64,000 nucleotides of DNA from positions 703,808 through 767,807 of the forward strand of contig CAVSID010000004.1 of the NCBI GenBank assembly GCA_963727915.1, written 5' to 3'. Positions within the stretch are counted from its first letter, which is position 1. Every line of letters starts with the position of its first letter. The DNA comes from CAWAND01 sp963727915. Lineage in GTDB: Bacteria > Chloroflexota > Anaerolineae > Anaerolineales > E44-bin32. Positions 1 to 10,103 of this stretch are shown here, piece by piece. The position numbers were made by a program, and so were the translations under genes. Under the pieces are notes generated by a model. That model was not told where the DNA came from. It saw only the letters and a list, made by a program, of their open reading frames with translations, and made no database searches.

Positions 1-357
1 TGCTGGCGATGCACAATGCGGTTGAGGACGACAAGCCAGCGCTGACAGGGATTTCGGAGTGAATGGTCAGATCGAACCCCTGATGAAGCTTGTCCGCCAG
101 CCGCACATACACTGCTTTGACATACTTGAGCGGAGAATTGAAGTCGATCGCTGTCGCCCAGATCGGAATGATTCCTGGAAACCGATATCTGCCCCGGTCA
201 AAGTCACGACATCGTCTTGGCGCTCCTGCACCTGGACCGACCAGCATGGCCGAGACAGCGGCGGCGATGGCCGGCTTCTCCAGAAGATCAGCATTATCGC
301 CCAAGCAGACAAATACGTCCGGGTGCCGTTCCGGTCACAAGCGTCATAGACGCGCAC
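1..357 (-). CDS. GHMP-family sugar kinase, N-terminal part, cut by window edge
   Basis: This is the N-terminal part of a GHMP kinase (galactokinase / mevalonate kinase superfamily); the rest lies before base 1. At the window edge the minus strand reads HSEIPVSAGLSSSTAL, the family's phosphate-binding P-x3-GLSSS loop. Upstream, PLKYVKAVYVRL matches the stretch that precedes that loop in sugar kinases. The proposed GTG start at 357 follows a GGGGAAGAG ribosome-binding stretch. The first 60 residues do not read cleanly in one frame: a GDNADLLEKPAIAAAVSA segment resembling the N-terminal lid strand is in another frame, so at least one single-base frameshift is present. It is the last visible gene of a sugar-catabolic operon, so phosphorylation of a sugar or sugar derivative is likely; the substrate is unknown. 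Confidence 0.7.
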
Positions 358-376
358 CTCTTCCCCTTTGATTCCG

Positions 377-416
377 CTCTGTGAGCCGGCAGTTCAAAAC
401 TTGCCGGCTCACAGAG
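377..416 (-). terminator. Perfect 15-bp intergenic hairpin
   Basis: Positions 377-391 and 402-416 form a perfect 15-bp inverted repeat (arm CTCTGTGAGCCGGCA) around a 10-nt loop, between the end of the solute-binding-protein gene and the GHMP kinase gene. No U-tract follows on the minus strand. It is therefore more likely a 3'-stabilising or attenuating hairpin that keeps binding-protein mRNA abundant than a complete intrinsic terminator. Confidence 0.7.
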
Positions 417-455
417 CCTGATTCGTGATCGATATTGAGCGCACGCTTGACCGTC

Positions 456-1596
456 CTACTGGGCGATCAAGCTCCATCCATCGGCGATGTTCGTCGCCGC
501 ATCCGTCAGCTTCGAGAAATCCTTGGGGAAGGTGACGTACTGGTCATAGATCGACTTGTCCGGGAACATCGCCGCCAAATCAGCCGGCATCTCGATGTCG
601 CGGATCGGATGCGTGAAGCCTTGGGCATAGGCCAGCTGGCCTTCGTCCGAGTATTCAAGCTCCAGCATCAGCTTGGCGGCATTCGGGATGCGGTGCGGCG
701 ACGGTGGCGAACTGTATGTACAAGCCCGCCACAGTGCCGTCGCTCGGGATGACCAGCTGCAGCGGCATACCCAGATCCTTGGCCTTGCTCAGGCAGTCGA
801 AGTCCCAGAAGAGGGCAATCGGCACTTCGCCTGCCTGGATATTGGACGTGCTGGGGGAGACCGCTCGCATCTGTCCGGCGGCATACATCTTGGAGAAGTA
901 GTCGAGGCCGGGCTGGACATTGGTCTCGTCGCCGCCGTTACCGAAGGCAGCACCCAAGCACTACGTAGTTGGCTGTGCCCGATTCGCGCGGGTCCTTCAT
1001 CGAGACCATGTCCTTGTACATCGGATCCAGCAGATCGGCCCAGCTGTGTCGGGACCACAGGCACCAGATCCGTGTTGACGCAGAACCCGATGGCGCCCCA
1101 GTAAGCGGCTGACCAAAGTCCGTTGGGATCCTTGGCATAGTCCGGGATCTCATCCCAATGCGAGTTCTTGGTAGGGTTGAGAGAGTCCTTCGACCACGAC
1201 CTGGTTGGCGAAGTTGATGCCCAGATCGGTGATGTCCGCTACCCCGGTCGTCTTCTCGGCTTCGAGCGCAGCGATGATCTCGCCGCTGCCCATGTCGGTG
1301 TCCAGGTGCTGGATCCCGTATTTGCTCTCATACAGGCTCCACATGCCGCCGTAGTTCACCCAGTCATCCGGGAGCCCGTAGCTGACGATCTCGCCTTCCG
1401 CCTTGGCGGCATCCACAAGGGCCGCCATGGGGTCAGCCATGGCTTCCGTCGGCTGCATAGCCGGCGCTTCGGTCGGTTGAACGGCTGGGGCTTCGGTTGG
1501 CTGCGCCTGCGTTGGCGGCGATGCCGTTTGGCAGGCCGGCAAGAGCACCATCGAGGCTAATACCAGGAGCGAGAGAATTCGCATGCTCTTCTTCAT
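456..1596 (-). CDS. ABC importer solute-binding lipoprotein (Fe3+/AEP-type), frameshifted
   Basis: Periplasmic-type solute-binding protein of the importer encoded immediately upstream. The ATG at 1596 has an AAGGAGGG ribosome-binding site. The N-terminus is a lipoprotein signal (MKKSMRILSLL... LLPACQT), followed by a QPTEAP-repeat linker and then a binding domain starting EGEIVSYGLPDDWVNYGG, which resembles the iron(III)/thiamine/2-aminoethylphosphonate group. The rest of the roughly 380-residue protein is spread over frames, with shifts near 1150, 1050, 955 and 680, and ends NIADGWSLIAQ-stop. Each piece continues the family fold, so single-base indels in an intact gene are likely. If they are real, the importer would lack its receptor. 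Confidence 0.75.
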
Positions 1597-1718
1597 TGTT
1601 CCCTCCTTGAGGGCGGATAGGATGTTCACGCACACAAATCGAGGTGGATCCTTCTTCGAGTTTGAATTTGCCTAACTCACCTCCTCGTTCCAGCAGTCTG
1701 AGCCCGGCCACTTAGGCT

Positions 1719-2801
1719 TCACTCTTCATGAACACGCATTACGCGGCAGGCATCGGCCTGAAAGCACACCAGCACGTCCTCGCCTCGAGCGAACCGGCTG
1801 CGCTCACTGGTGTTTACGTCCGCGACAAGGGGCAGGTTGCGGCAGGTCAACGACAGCCTGATGACCGGGCCGAGCAGCGTGACACTTTCCAGCCTGGCAG
1901 GCAAAATGTTGTCTGCCTGCACGGATTCTGCCGGCTTGGGCGATGCGGATGGCCTCGGGGCGGATGAAGACATTTACCCGTTCTCCGTCACCGAAATCAG
2001 GGCTGAGGTCTCTGACCCACCGTCAGCTCGATGTCGCCGGCGCGAACCCGACCGGACCGCGCATCTTCCACCACCGCCTCGAATTTGGTCGTGGTCCCGA
2101 TGAACGTCGCCACGAACAACGTCTTGGGTGAGGTGTAGATCTCGATCGGCGTGCCAATCTGCTCGATTTCCGCCTTGCGCATGACCACCACACGGTCGGA
2201 GATTGATAGCGCTTCCTCCTGGTCGTGGGTGACGTACACGGTGGTGATCCCCAAATGGGATTGAATCCGACGGATTTCCTGGCGCAGGCTGACGCGCACG
2301 ACGGCGTCCAGCGCACTCAGTGGCTCGTCAAGCAGGAGGACCTTGGGCTCGATCGCCAGCGCCCTTGCCAGGGCGACCCGCTGCTGTTGTCCCCCACTTA
2401 GCTCTCCCGGGTACTTCTGGCTGGCGTCTCCCAGACCGACCAGGTCCAGCAGTTCCGTGACCCTCTGGTTGATGTGGCTGGCGGACTGCTTGGTCGACTC
2501 TCAGGCCAAAGGCGACGTTGCCCCATGCGGTCATGTTCGGAAAGAGTGCGTAGGACTGGAACACCATGCCCATCCCGCGATGGTGTGGGGGAACACCAGT
2601 GATCTCTTCGCCGGCCAGTCGAACTGTGCCTCGATTGGGTGTTTCGAAGCCGGCGATGATGCGAAGGGTGGTCGTCTTGCCACAACCCGATGGGCCGAGG
2701 AGAGAGACAAACTCACCCTTGTCTACAGAAAGGTTGAAGTCTCTGACGGCGTCCACCTCGCCATAGGTCTTGACCAGGCCGTCGAGCTCCAGATAGCTCA
2801 T
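1719..2801 (-). CDS. ABC importer ATPase (PotA/FbpC-like), two frameshifts
   Basis: Energy-coupling ATPase of the same importer. The protein from MSYLELDGLVKTYG has a Walker A (GPSGCGKTT), Q-loop (VFQSYALFPNMTAWGN), a signature region readable in the alternative frame (ELSGGQQQRVALARAL), switch His (VTHDQEEAL) and a C-terminal TOBE-like domain (about 1719-2020). The ATG at 2801 overlaps the TGA of the preceding permease (ATGA), so translation is coupled. Frameshifts lie near 2495 and about 2010. Removing both gives about 360 residues, normal for spermidine/iron-type ATPases. The frame-broken segments remain conserved, which favours sequence error over decay. Confidence 0.8.
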
Positions 2802-3658
2802 ACCGTCCCTCCGACAGACACTTGCTGGGAGGCAAGGTCGCTCTGAGATGCGCCTCCGGCATTGCGCCGCGTCCCCCAGGTGGCGATCCACAATATGACC
2901 AGTGAAGTCACCCAGGCGACCGTGAAGCTGATCACTGAGTAGGCCGAGGCAATCCTGCCATCACGTCGCGTGTAATACACGAGCTGCATCGGGAATGTCT
3001 TGTACCGGGCACCCACCAATAGGGTGGCCAGTGTGAACTCGCCGAAGATCGTGGCGAACACCAACAGGCCGCCGCTCAAAATCCCGGGGAGAATGTTGGG
3101 CAGAATAACCTGGAGCAAGGTTCTCGGCCACGACGCGCCCAGGCTTTGGGCGGCCTCCGTCAGGCGCCGCACATCGACCGCCTCCAGGCTGCTGGCCACA
3201 GGCCGATACATAAACGGCAGGGTGAAGATGACGTAGGCCAGCACCAACATCGGCGGCGTTCGGGCCAGCTGGAGCGGACCCTGCCCATAGAGTTTGATCA
3301 AACCCAGGGCAAGCACAACCGCCGGGATTGCAAAAGGCAGTGTCGAAATCAGGTTCAGCAGCGGCAGCGCCTTCGGCAGGCGCAGATGCACCCAATAGGC
3401 CGTGGGCACAACCAGGGTCACGCTTGCGAGAACCGTGGCGGCCGAAATCGTGATCGAATGCGTGAAAACGATCAGGAACCATCGATCCTGGAAAGCTGTT
3501 CGGTACCACTCGAGTGTCAGTCCCTCCGGAAGGATGGAGCGGTCCCATCGAATGGCGATCGAAAAGACATAGGTTGCCAGGATGGGCAGGAACATGTAGC
3601 CCAGAAACAGGAGGATGCTCACAGTCTGGGCAGGGTTGCGCTGTTTCATTGCCGCCAC
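2798..3658 (-). CDS. ABC importer permease 2 (PotC/FbpB-like)
   Basis: Second transmembrane subunit of the importer, 286 residues, with about six hydrophobic segments. The EAA coupling loop EAAQSLGASWPRTLLQVILP docks onto the ATPase. It overlaps the upstream permease gene by 13 bp and the downstream ATPase gene by 4 bp, a tight translationally coupled operon. The spermidine/iron/phosphonate permease class is clear from the layout and EAA motif. Substrate cannot be read from sequence, but the sugar-enzyme neighbours argue for a sugar derivative. Confidence 0.88.
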   Translation of the reverse strand: MAAMKQRNPAQTVSILLFLGYMFLPILATYVFSIAIRWDRSILPEGLTLEWYRTAFQDRWFLIVFTHSITISAATVLASVTLVVPTAYWVHLRLPKALPLLNLISTLPFAIPAVVLALGLIKLYGQGPLQLARTPPMLVLAYVIFTLPFMYRPVASSLEAVDVRRLTEAAQSLGASWPRTLLQVILPNILPGILSGGLLVFATIFGEFTLATLLVGARYKTFPMQLVYYTRRDGRIASAYSVISFTVAWVTSLVILWIATWGTRRNAGGASQSDLASQQVSVGGTV

Positions 3659-4521
3659 CTTCGTGCCCGACGAGCAGCGAGTTGGTAGAGGGCGATGGTC
3701 ATCCCCATCAGACTTAGCGTCAGGACCCCCATGGCGTCACCCGCGCCTGGATCGCGCAAGACCTCTCCCGTCAGAAGCGAACCCAGCTGGAGGGTCACCA
3801 GGTTGAAGCGGGACCCGGTGAGGGTATAGGCGGTGGCATACGCGCCGAAGGCGTTGGCAAACAGCAAGAGCAGATTGGCCAGGATCGCCGGGGCCAGGAT
3901 CGGCAGCCCGACATATCTCCAGTAGGCACGCGCGTTCGCCCCAAGGCTCAGGGCAGCTTCGCGCCATTCGTCCTTCAACCCGGCAACCGCCGGCAGGACC
4001 AGAAGAACCATCAGTGGGAGCTGGAAATAGGTATAGGCCAGGACCAGTCCCCAGAAGGAGTAGATGCTGAAGGCCGGGTAGATCTTCCAGCCGAAGTACT
4101 GGCTGAGGAACATGGTGATCACACCGTTGCTGCCCAGCACGACAATGAAGGCGAAGGCCAGGGGCGCTCCCGAGAAGTTCGACGTCACGTCGCACAGGGT
4201 AATCACCAATTCCCTGAGCCGGCCGCTTTGGATGCGAAACGTGAAGTAGCCGATCGCCGTTCCCAACAGGGTTCCCAGGATGGCCGTGATACCTGAGAGC
4301 AGGATGCTGTTACGGAAGGATTGTGTGTAGAGGGGGGCCCTCATGGCCAGATAGTTGTCGAGGGTCAGCAGACCTTCTTTCGACCTGAAGCTGCCCTCAA
4401 GCATGAACGAGAGGGGCAGCACCATGATCGCCAAGGTAATGGCGAGAAATGGAATCAAAGGCAGCCAATTCCACCAACCCCCAGAAGAAGACCGCATTTT
4501 GGCTCTGAAATCGGCTAGCAC
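3646..4521 (-). CDS. ABC importer permease 1 (PotB-like)
   Basis: First transmembrane subunit, 291 residues, with a hydrophobic N-terminal helix after MRSSSGGWW and an EAA loop REAALSLGANARAYWRYVGL. The GTG at 4521 is preceded by GGGAGG at suitable spacing, and the upstream gene stops 15 bp before, so the two are co-transcribed. It pairs with permease 2 to form the pore. Confidence 0.87.
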   Translation of the reverse strand: MLADFRAKMRSSSGGWWNWLPLIPFLAITLAIMVLPLSFMLEGSFRSKEGLLTLDNYLAMRAPLYTQSFRNSILLSGITAILGTLLGTAIGYFTFRIQSGRLRELVITLCDVTSNFSGAPLAFAFIVVLGSNGVITMFLSQYFGWKIYPAFSIYSFWGLVLAYTYFQLPLMVLLVLPAVAGLKDEWREAALSLGANARAYWRYVGLPILAPAILANLLLLFANAFGAYATAYTLTGSRFNLVTLQLGSLLTGEVLRDPGAGDAMGVLTLSLMGMTIALYQLAARRARRWRQ

Positions 4522-4536
4522 TGCCTGTCCTCCCGG

Positions 4537-6024
4537 TCAGCCAGAGATTTCGACGAGCGGGTGGTCATGTTGAACCTTGAGGGTCGATGCCGCCTCATCC
4601 CAGATCCAGCCCGAGTTCGACCCGGCGTCCGTCGCCTGCAATTCCATGCCTCCACTTGACACATGCTGTGGTGCAAAGGTCAGCTTGAGCAATTCCGAAG
4701 CGCAGGAGTCATAGGTCTGATAGCGGATCGCTTGCGGCGCATATGTGATAGAAGTCACAATCGAGGTCGTTCCCAGCAGATGGTCGGCAGAACTGGGTGC
4801 CAGATCGGGCAGGCAGGCCATGCCATCCAGGAAGTGCGGAACGAAGTCGAAGTACCCATCGGTGAACCAGCACTGGTTGTAGTAGTCGGGCCGATCGACG
4901 CCTACGTGGACAAAGCCTTCGTCGGTCGCCATGTAGCTGGCCCAACTGAAGTTGCGGCGGGCGAGTTCAGCATATCGAGACTGTCCCGTGTGCGCAGCCA
5001 ATTGGGCGCAGACGGAGGCCAGACGCGCCGTATGACTTCCCATCACGTGGTAGCAGTACAGCTGTTCGTGGATCGGCACGGATTTGAAGAATGGCTCGCT
5101 GCCCAGCGTTGCCAGGACCCATTCGATGAGGGACTCCACGTGGCTCGACCATGCGGGATCACGTTCTGGATGCTCGAGCAGATAGCGAGCTGTCTCCAAG
5201 GGGCTGTACTGATCTCGGTTCTCGTTGTCGGGATCCAAACGAATATCTTCGAAGTAGCCTTTCCAGCGGCCGTTCTGCATGGGGAAGGCCAAAAGCCATT
5301 GCCAAGCTGAGTCACGTGCCAATGTCAAGGGGTCGGGGTCGTCGGGCTGCAAATCGAGCAACTCATCAAACAGGCGAATGGCAGCGATCACGTGGCTGGA
5401 GTAGTGCTCGACCGTGGCGCCATGGCGCACATCTACACGGAATGGCCATGGCGAGTGATCTGCATCGCCATCTTGGCACTTATCCGCCAGCACGCGGGCA
5501 CAGTGCACTGCGTGGTGAAGGTAGGCCTCTTCGCCGGTCAGCTTGTGAAACCGGAGATAGCCAAGGGCAGCCTGGGCAATCTTGTCTGGCTCGGTGACGT
5601 AACGACCATCGGCGCGGGCGCCGAAGTAGACAGCCTGAACCGGTTCGGCCGAGGCGTATGGGACCCCGGGCCAGTCGAAATGATCCGGGGTATGGTAGGC
5701 GATCAAGCGGTCCAGCATGCTGCGGACAGCGTCGAGGAACCAGGTCTCTCCCGAATAGGCCTGATAGCGCAAGAGTGTCTCGACCGCCATGGCGAACTTT
5801 CCAGCCGGGTTATCGGGCCAATCGGCGGGGCGAAGCGGGTCGGTCCAGAAACATGAATAGGCCAGGTACCAGGGGAGGCCACTCCGCTCATCCACCGGAC
5901 ATCGGCGCAGGAAATTCATCGCCAGCCAGACGACATGGTCGGCATCGGCCCATCCCAGCAGGCCCTCGGTTGCGTCTAACTTAAGTTCGCGCCCGTTGAT
6001 CTCGATCACATTGCCCTGCCGCAT
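4537..6024 (-). CDS. (alpha/alpha)6-barrel-like protein, possible glycosidase or epimerase
   Basis: About 495 residues, single frame, not firmly recognised. Aromatic and His-rich helical stretches (LLRYQAYSGETWFLDA, RFHKLTGEEAYLHHAVHCARVLADK, YHVMGSHTARLASVCAQLAAHTG) recur through the protein, as in six-hairpin glycosidases and sugar epimerase/lyase toroids. There is no signal peptide, so it is probably cytoplasmic. It sits between the sugar isomerase and the ABC permeases, which fits processing of an imported oligosaccharide or uronate. The frame is open from an ATG at 6075; I prefer the ATG at 6024 (MRQGNVIEINGREL) because the upstream 17 residues look unconserved, but no ribosome-binding site decides this. 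Confidence 0.6.
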   Translation of the reverse strand: MRQGNVIEINGRELKLDATEGLLGWADADHVVWLAMNFLRRCPVDERSGLPWYLAYSCFWTDPLRPADWPDNPAGKFAMAVETLLRYQAYSGETWFLDAVRSMLDRLIAYHTPDHFDWPGVPYASAEPVQAVYFGARADGRYVTEPDKIAQAALGYLRFHKLTGEEAYLHHAVHCARVLADKCQDGDADHSPWPFRVDVRHGATVEHYSSHVIAAIRLFDELLDLQPDDPDPLTLARDSAWQWLLAFPMQNGRWKGYFEDIRLDPDNENRDQYSPLETARYLLEHPERDPAWSSHVESLIEWVLATLGSEPFFKSVPIHEQLYCYHVMGSHTARLASVCAQLAAHTGQSRYAELARRNFSWASYMATDEGFVHVGVDRPDYYNQCWFTDGYFDFVPHFLDGMACLPDLAPSSADHLLGTTSIVTSITYAPQAIRYQTYDSCASELLKLTFAPQHVSSGGMELQATDAGSNSGWIWDEAASTLKVQHDHPLVEISG

Positions 6025-6113
6025 CTCCCCACGGGCCCTGTCCTTGGACTGCACCCCAGGCGAACAAGCATGCAACCGTTCTTAGGAGCGAAAGACACCT
6101 GGCCCCACAGGCT

Positions 6114-7509
6114 CTAAATCGCAACCACCTCGACCCCGAGGAGCTCCCCGACCTTCTTCACCTGCTCGCTCAAATGGCCGTAAGCCAGAGCCATGTGGTG
6201 TGGGGAACCGGCGAGGAGCCAGCGATCGCAGAAATCTTCAATCGATCCGTTCTTGTAGCGGAAAAGCATTTGCGGGGCGGCGACCGGCCGCGGGGTCATC
6301 GGCAGTGATTCGCCCTCCCCGACAATCATGCGCCATTCCCCATCCCCCAACGGGATCAGTGACAGGATCGTGACGTCCCCGGGCGCATAGGCGAATTCGA
6401 GACCTGCCCCGCGGCCGTTGACGCCTTCGTAGTAGATGCTGGGTTTGATCTTCACCTGCTTCGGATCGGAGGCCAGGGCGGGATTGCCATGCCCGTCATG
6501 CGACAGGATGATGGCGTCCTCGTCGAAATCGATCACATAGTTTTCAAGGAAGGTGACATCTCCTGCCAGTTCCTGAAGCACCATCATGGCTGTTAGCGTG
6601 GTGACGTCGGCTTCTGTGGCCACGGGAATGTGCTCGGCGCAAAGAATACCTGTGCCGTAGCTCGGAATGATCCCGACGCGCGGGTCGGTCAACCAGATCT
6701 GGTCGAATGTGGCCAGGGCATCAAAGCCGCCTTCCTTGGCGGTGTCGAGCAGGGCGAGGGTCAGGCGAGCTGACCTCTCGAAGAGTTCATCCGGCATCTG
6801 GCTGGCATCATAGAGATTGGACTGGGCCGCCATGAACTCCTGGACTCGTCCGTCATCGATCGCTTCAACGGCCACAGCGACCTTCTCCGGCTCGATCGGC
6901 CAGCATACGGGGCCGACGATGTCGCGCAAGCTCAGCGTATCGACCATGAGATCGGTCATGCCCTCAAACGGGTGGCCGATGACGCCGATGCGCATCTTTT
7001 CAAGCCGGTGAATGGCGCCGGCCGCTGCCGCATACTCCCCGATTTGGGCCAGACCTGCCGGGTCCTGGATATGGCTCGTGAGCAATTCGAAGGGGCGGCC
7101 AGACCTGATCAGTGCACTGGTCAGTTCAGGCAACCCAGCCATCCCCGAGTTCTCCATGATGACATCGAAGTCGGCCTCTTCTGGGAGGCGGCGAATCTGC
7201 TGCGTGTTCCACACCAGGATCGGTGCGTTAACTCTGAGCAGCGTCCGCATCGGGAATGATGCCCTTTTGATAGGCGAGTTCGATGGCGATGACCAGGTCC
7301 ACACCCTCGGCATTGAAGACTTGCGTGGCACGATCCGCATCCGGCTCATACTCGACGAAACCAGGATTGACGACCTCGCCATAGGGCTTGAGGATGTCGG
7401 CGATCCGATCCGTGGCCTCGGCCATCTTGGGGCGCATGTGGCCGGTCTTGTTGTAGTCGTCTTCGAGCAGAGCGGTCACGAACAGACCTAACTTGGGCTG
7501 CACTGTCAT
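6114..7509 (-). CDS. L-arabinose/L-fucose isomerase family protein (one frameshift)
   Basis: Member of the AraA/FucI-type ketol-isomerase fold family, about 465 residues. The N-terminal part (from MTVQPKLGLFVTALLEDDYNKTG) and the remainder (APILVWNTQQ... through the LLGVEVVAI end) are in two frames that meet near 7235, where a one-base shift joins them at the expected position. WNTQ, the DFDEDAIILSHDGHGNP region and the C-terminal beta-barrel portion support the family. Enzymes of this type convert aldoses to ketoses before phosphorylation, matching the adjacent FGGY kinase and aldolase. The exact sugar is not predictable. Confidence 0.78.
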
Positions 7510-7557
7510 CGTATGCCTCCTCGCCCGGAATTGCGCGAATTCGCCATCATGCCTGTC

Positions 7558-9080
7558 CTAACGAGTTGCCTCACGAAAAACGGGTGCCATCGCCTCGAAG
7601 ATCCGGACATAGCGATGGAAGGCGACGTCGTATGTCTCACGGTTATCAGGATTGGGAAGAATGCGCTCGCCGATGGAAACCATCGTTTGCGCCGCCTCGT
7701 GCAAATCTCCGAACGCTCCTACCGCCACGCCCGCCAGGATGGCATCTCCTAAGAGAGCCGTATCTTCGACCTGCAAAGAGACGACCGGCAGCTGACAGAT
7801 GTCGGCTTTGATCTGACGCCACAATGGACTGCGAGCGCCCCCGCCGGTGGCCCGGATTTCTCCGACACGAATTCCTGAGCCGCGTACAAGCTCGATATTG
7901 CGGCGCAGCATGAAGGCCACCGCTTCCAGAATCGCTCGAGCGAAGTGGCCTTTTTCGTGGGCCAATGTGAACCCGGCGAAGACGCCACGCGCGATCCGGT
8001 TCGTATTCGGGACTGAAGGCCCCGGTCAGATGAGGCAGCATGGTCAGACCCTGGCACCCCGGAGCGATATCTGCCGCCAGGCCCGTAATCAGGTCGTATG
8101 GGTCTTGCTGCCCCTGCCGGGCTCGGGCCACCTCTTCCTGGCAGAATGCGTCACGAAACCATTTCAGGGCCATGCCCCCGGTCTCACATACCGGGTCGAA
8201 GAGGTATTTGCCCGGTAGCGCATGAAGGTAGACGGGGATTCGTCCGGCGGGATCGAGATCGGGCCGGTCGACCGTGACATGCATCGTCAAGGCGCCGCCC
8301 GTGCTCTCGGAGATGATTTCAGAACTCAGGTTGCCGGCACCGATGGCCCCGGCGATCTGGTCCATTCCGGCCAGCACAACCGGCAGGCCGGGGCGAAGCC
8401 CCACCGCATCGGCCGCCTCGCTTGTCAAGGGTCCGGCGATATCGCCCACATGTTGGAGCTTCGGCAGCAGCTCCGGCGTCAGGCCCACCGCATCCAGGGC
8501 CTCCGCCCACCAACCGTGGGTGTTGATATCCAGCAGAAGCGTCGAGCAGGCCACCCCGCCGTCGGTGACGAACTCTCCCGTCAGGCGCTGGACAATGAAG
8601 TTCTGCGCAAGCAGAAATCGGTGCGTGCGCTGAAAGACATCCGGCTCGTGCTCCCGAATCCAGGCGATCTTACACGCCGTCCACGTGGCATCAATCGTTG
8701 GGATCCCAGTCCGGCGGTAGGCCTGCTCCCCGAGTTCGAGGTTGAGCCGGCGGGCCTCGGCCTGGGCCCGATGATCGAGCCACACCAGCGCTGGGTAGAG
8801 CGGTATGCCTTTCTCGTCAACACAGATCGTGGTTTCGCCCTGGCTGGAGACACCCAAAGCAAGCACCTCTTCAGGCGCAATGCCGGCACCCTCTACGGCC
8901 TGGCGCACGACCTGGCAAGCAGCGGTCCAATAGCGCTCCGGATCGAGCTCTACACGGTCGGGCGCCGGCGTGGCCAGCCGGTAGTCCTGACTCCCCATGC
9001 CAAGGCTCCGACCGGATAGGTCAAAGACCCCGGCCTTGACGGACGTCGTGCCGATATCGAGTCCCGAGAAGAAAACTCAT
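7558..9080 (-). CDS. FGGY-family carbohydrate kinase (two frameshifts)
   Basis: Xylulokinase-like FGGY kinase that would phosphorylate the ketose made by the isomerase. The ATG at 9080 follows TGAGGAACG and lies 6 bp after the aldolase stop. The phosphate-1 loop LDIGTTSVKAGVFDLSG is in one frame and the body (GSQDYRLATP..., QGETTICVDEKGIPLYPALVWLDHRAQ, GMDQIAGAIGAGN) in another. The C-terminal ATP-binding segment (AHEKGHFARAILEAVAF, RATGGGARSPLWRQIKADI) is in a third. Shifts lie near 9065 and 8000. Domain order and total length (about 505 residues) are normal, so the gene may be intact in the organism. Confidence 0.83.
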
Positions 9081-9086
9081 CGTTCC

Positions 9087-9905
9087 TCAGGTCAGCTTGT
9101 GGGATTTGGCCGCCTTCTGCGGCGACACGCCCCCTTTGACCACGTCTTTCAGCGCTTCAAGCAGAGCCTGGGGTCGCCGGGCTTGAACCACGTTCCGACC
9201 GAAAACCACGCCCCTGGCGCCTGACTGTATGGCTTCCGATGCCAGCTTCAGGGCGTCCAACTCGGTCGGCTTCTTCAACGCACCCAGGGCGAAGATGGGG
9301 ATGGCTGTGGCCTCGGTCACCTTGTGGAATTTGCTGCCGGTGTAGAAGGTCTTCACCATATCGGCGCCCAGCTCGGCCGCCATCCGGCAGCCGATGAGAA
9401 TTTGTTCATGGAGATCCTCGGGCTGAGCGAAATCGCCGCCGATCGGGTACACCTCACAGATCAAAGGCACCCCGGCGGCTTCCTTCTGCTGAACGTAGCG
9501 AGAGAAGACCTCGACGTTGACGGCATCCTCACGCTCGTCGGGAGCCTGCAGAGTCAGGCTGGCGACGACCACATCGGCACCAAGGTGCAGGGCATCCTCG
9601 ACGGAGAGCAGCGGCACAGAGTGCGAATGGGCGTAGTCCCACTGAGCCATGTAATTGGTCGCCCAGTTGAGCCGTGTGATCATCGCAGGGGAGTCGCGTT
9701 GGGCAAAGAACTGGCGGCAGTGGCGAATCATCCCCGCACCCAACAGTACGCCATCCGCTGCGGACAGTTTCTGCACCACTTTGGGGAGATCAATCAGGCC
9801 CGGCAAGGGCCCGAAATACAGACCGTGATCGACAGCCACGATCACGGCGTTCGGCGAGCCAGAAAAGAGACGTCCCAGGCGGATCTCTTCTCCAACCATA
9901 GCCAT
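9087..9905 (-). CDS. DhnA-type class I aldolase (LsrF/fructose-bisphosphate aldolase-like)
   Basis: TIM-barrel Schiff-base aldolase of the DeoC/LacD/DhnA group, 272 residues from the preferred ATG at 9905, which has AGGAGAAG upstream. The frame is open 25 codons further but those lack family features. Motifs: VAVDHGLYFGP at the N-terminus and ADMVKTFYTG with the likely Schiff-base lysine. It is the first gene of the operon and would cleave the phosphorylated ketose (or thiolyse an LsrF-type substrate). Its promoter region is shared with the divergent DeoR-type regulator. Confidence 0.83.
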   Translation of the reverse strand: MAMVGEEIRLGRLFSGSPNAVIVAVDHGLYFGPLPGLIDLPKVVQKLSAADGVLLGAGMIRHCRQFFAQRDSPAMITRLNWATNYMAQWDYAHSHSVPLLSVEDALHLGADVVVASLTLQAPDEREDAVNVEVFSRYVQQKEAAGVPLICEVYPIGGDFAQPEDLHEQILIGCRMAAELGADMVKTFYTGSKFHKVTEATAIPIFALGALKKPTELDALKLASEAIQSGARGVVFGRNVVQARRPQALLEALKDVVKGGVSPQKAAKSHKLT

Positions 9906-9987
9906 GGCCACTTCTCCTGGGCGATCGTCCGAACTGCATCGGCGGCAAAAGGGGGGTTCGTCGGCGATCACCTGCCCCAATCATAAT

Positions 9988-10068
9988 CCGAAATCTTCGG
10001 TTCGTCAATGTTTTATCTTCGGAATTATGCCTGTTTTATGTTGCTTTTTGTTTGATTTGGTGTATGAT
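9988..10068. promoter_or_regulatory. Divergent promoter with tandem DeoR-operator-like repeats
   Basis: An inverted repeat CCGAA-ATC-TTCGG sits at 9988-10000. Overlapping it is a tandem direct repeat: 9994-10015 and 10016-10038 each begin TCTTCGG and end TGTTTTA. A plausible sigma70 promoter for the regulator follows (TTGCTT at 10041-10046, 16-nt spacer, TATGAT at 10063-10068). The position between a DeoR-family gene and its likely target operon makes these repeats candidate operators; this is inference from layout. Confidence 0.6.
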
Positions 10069-10103
10069 CAGGTCAGACTCTGGTGAACAAGGGGTAGCCG
10101 GGG

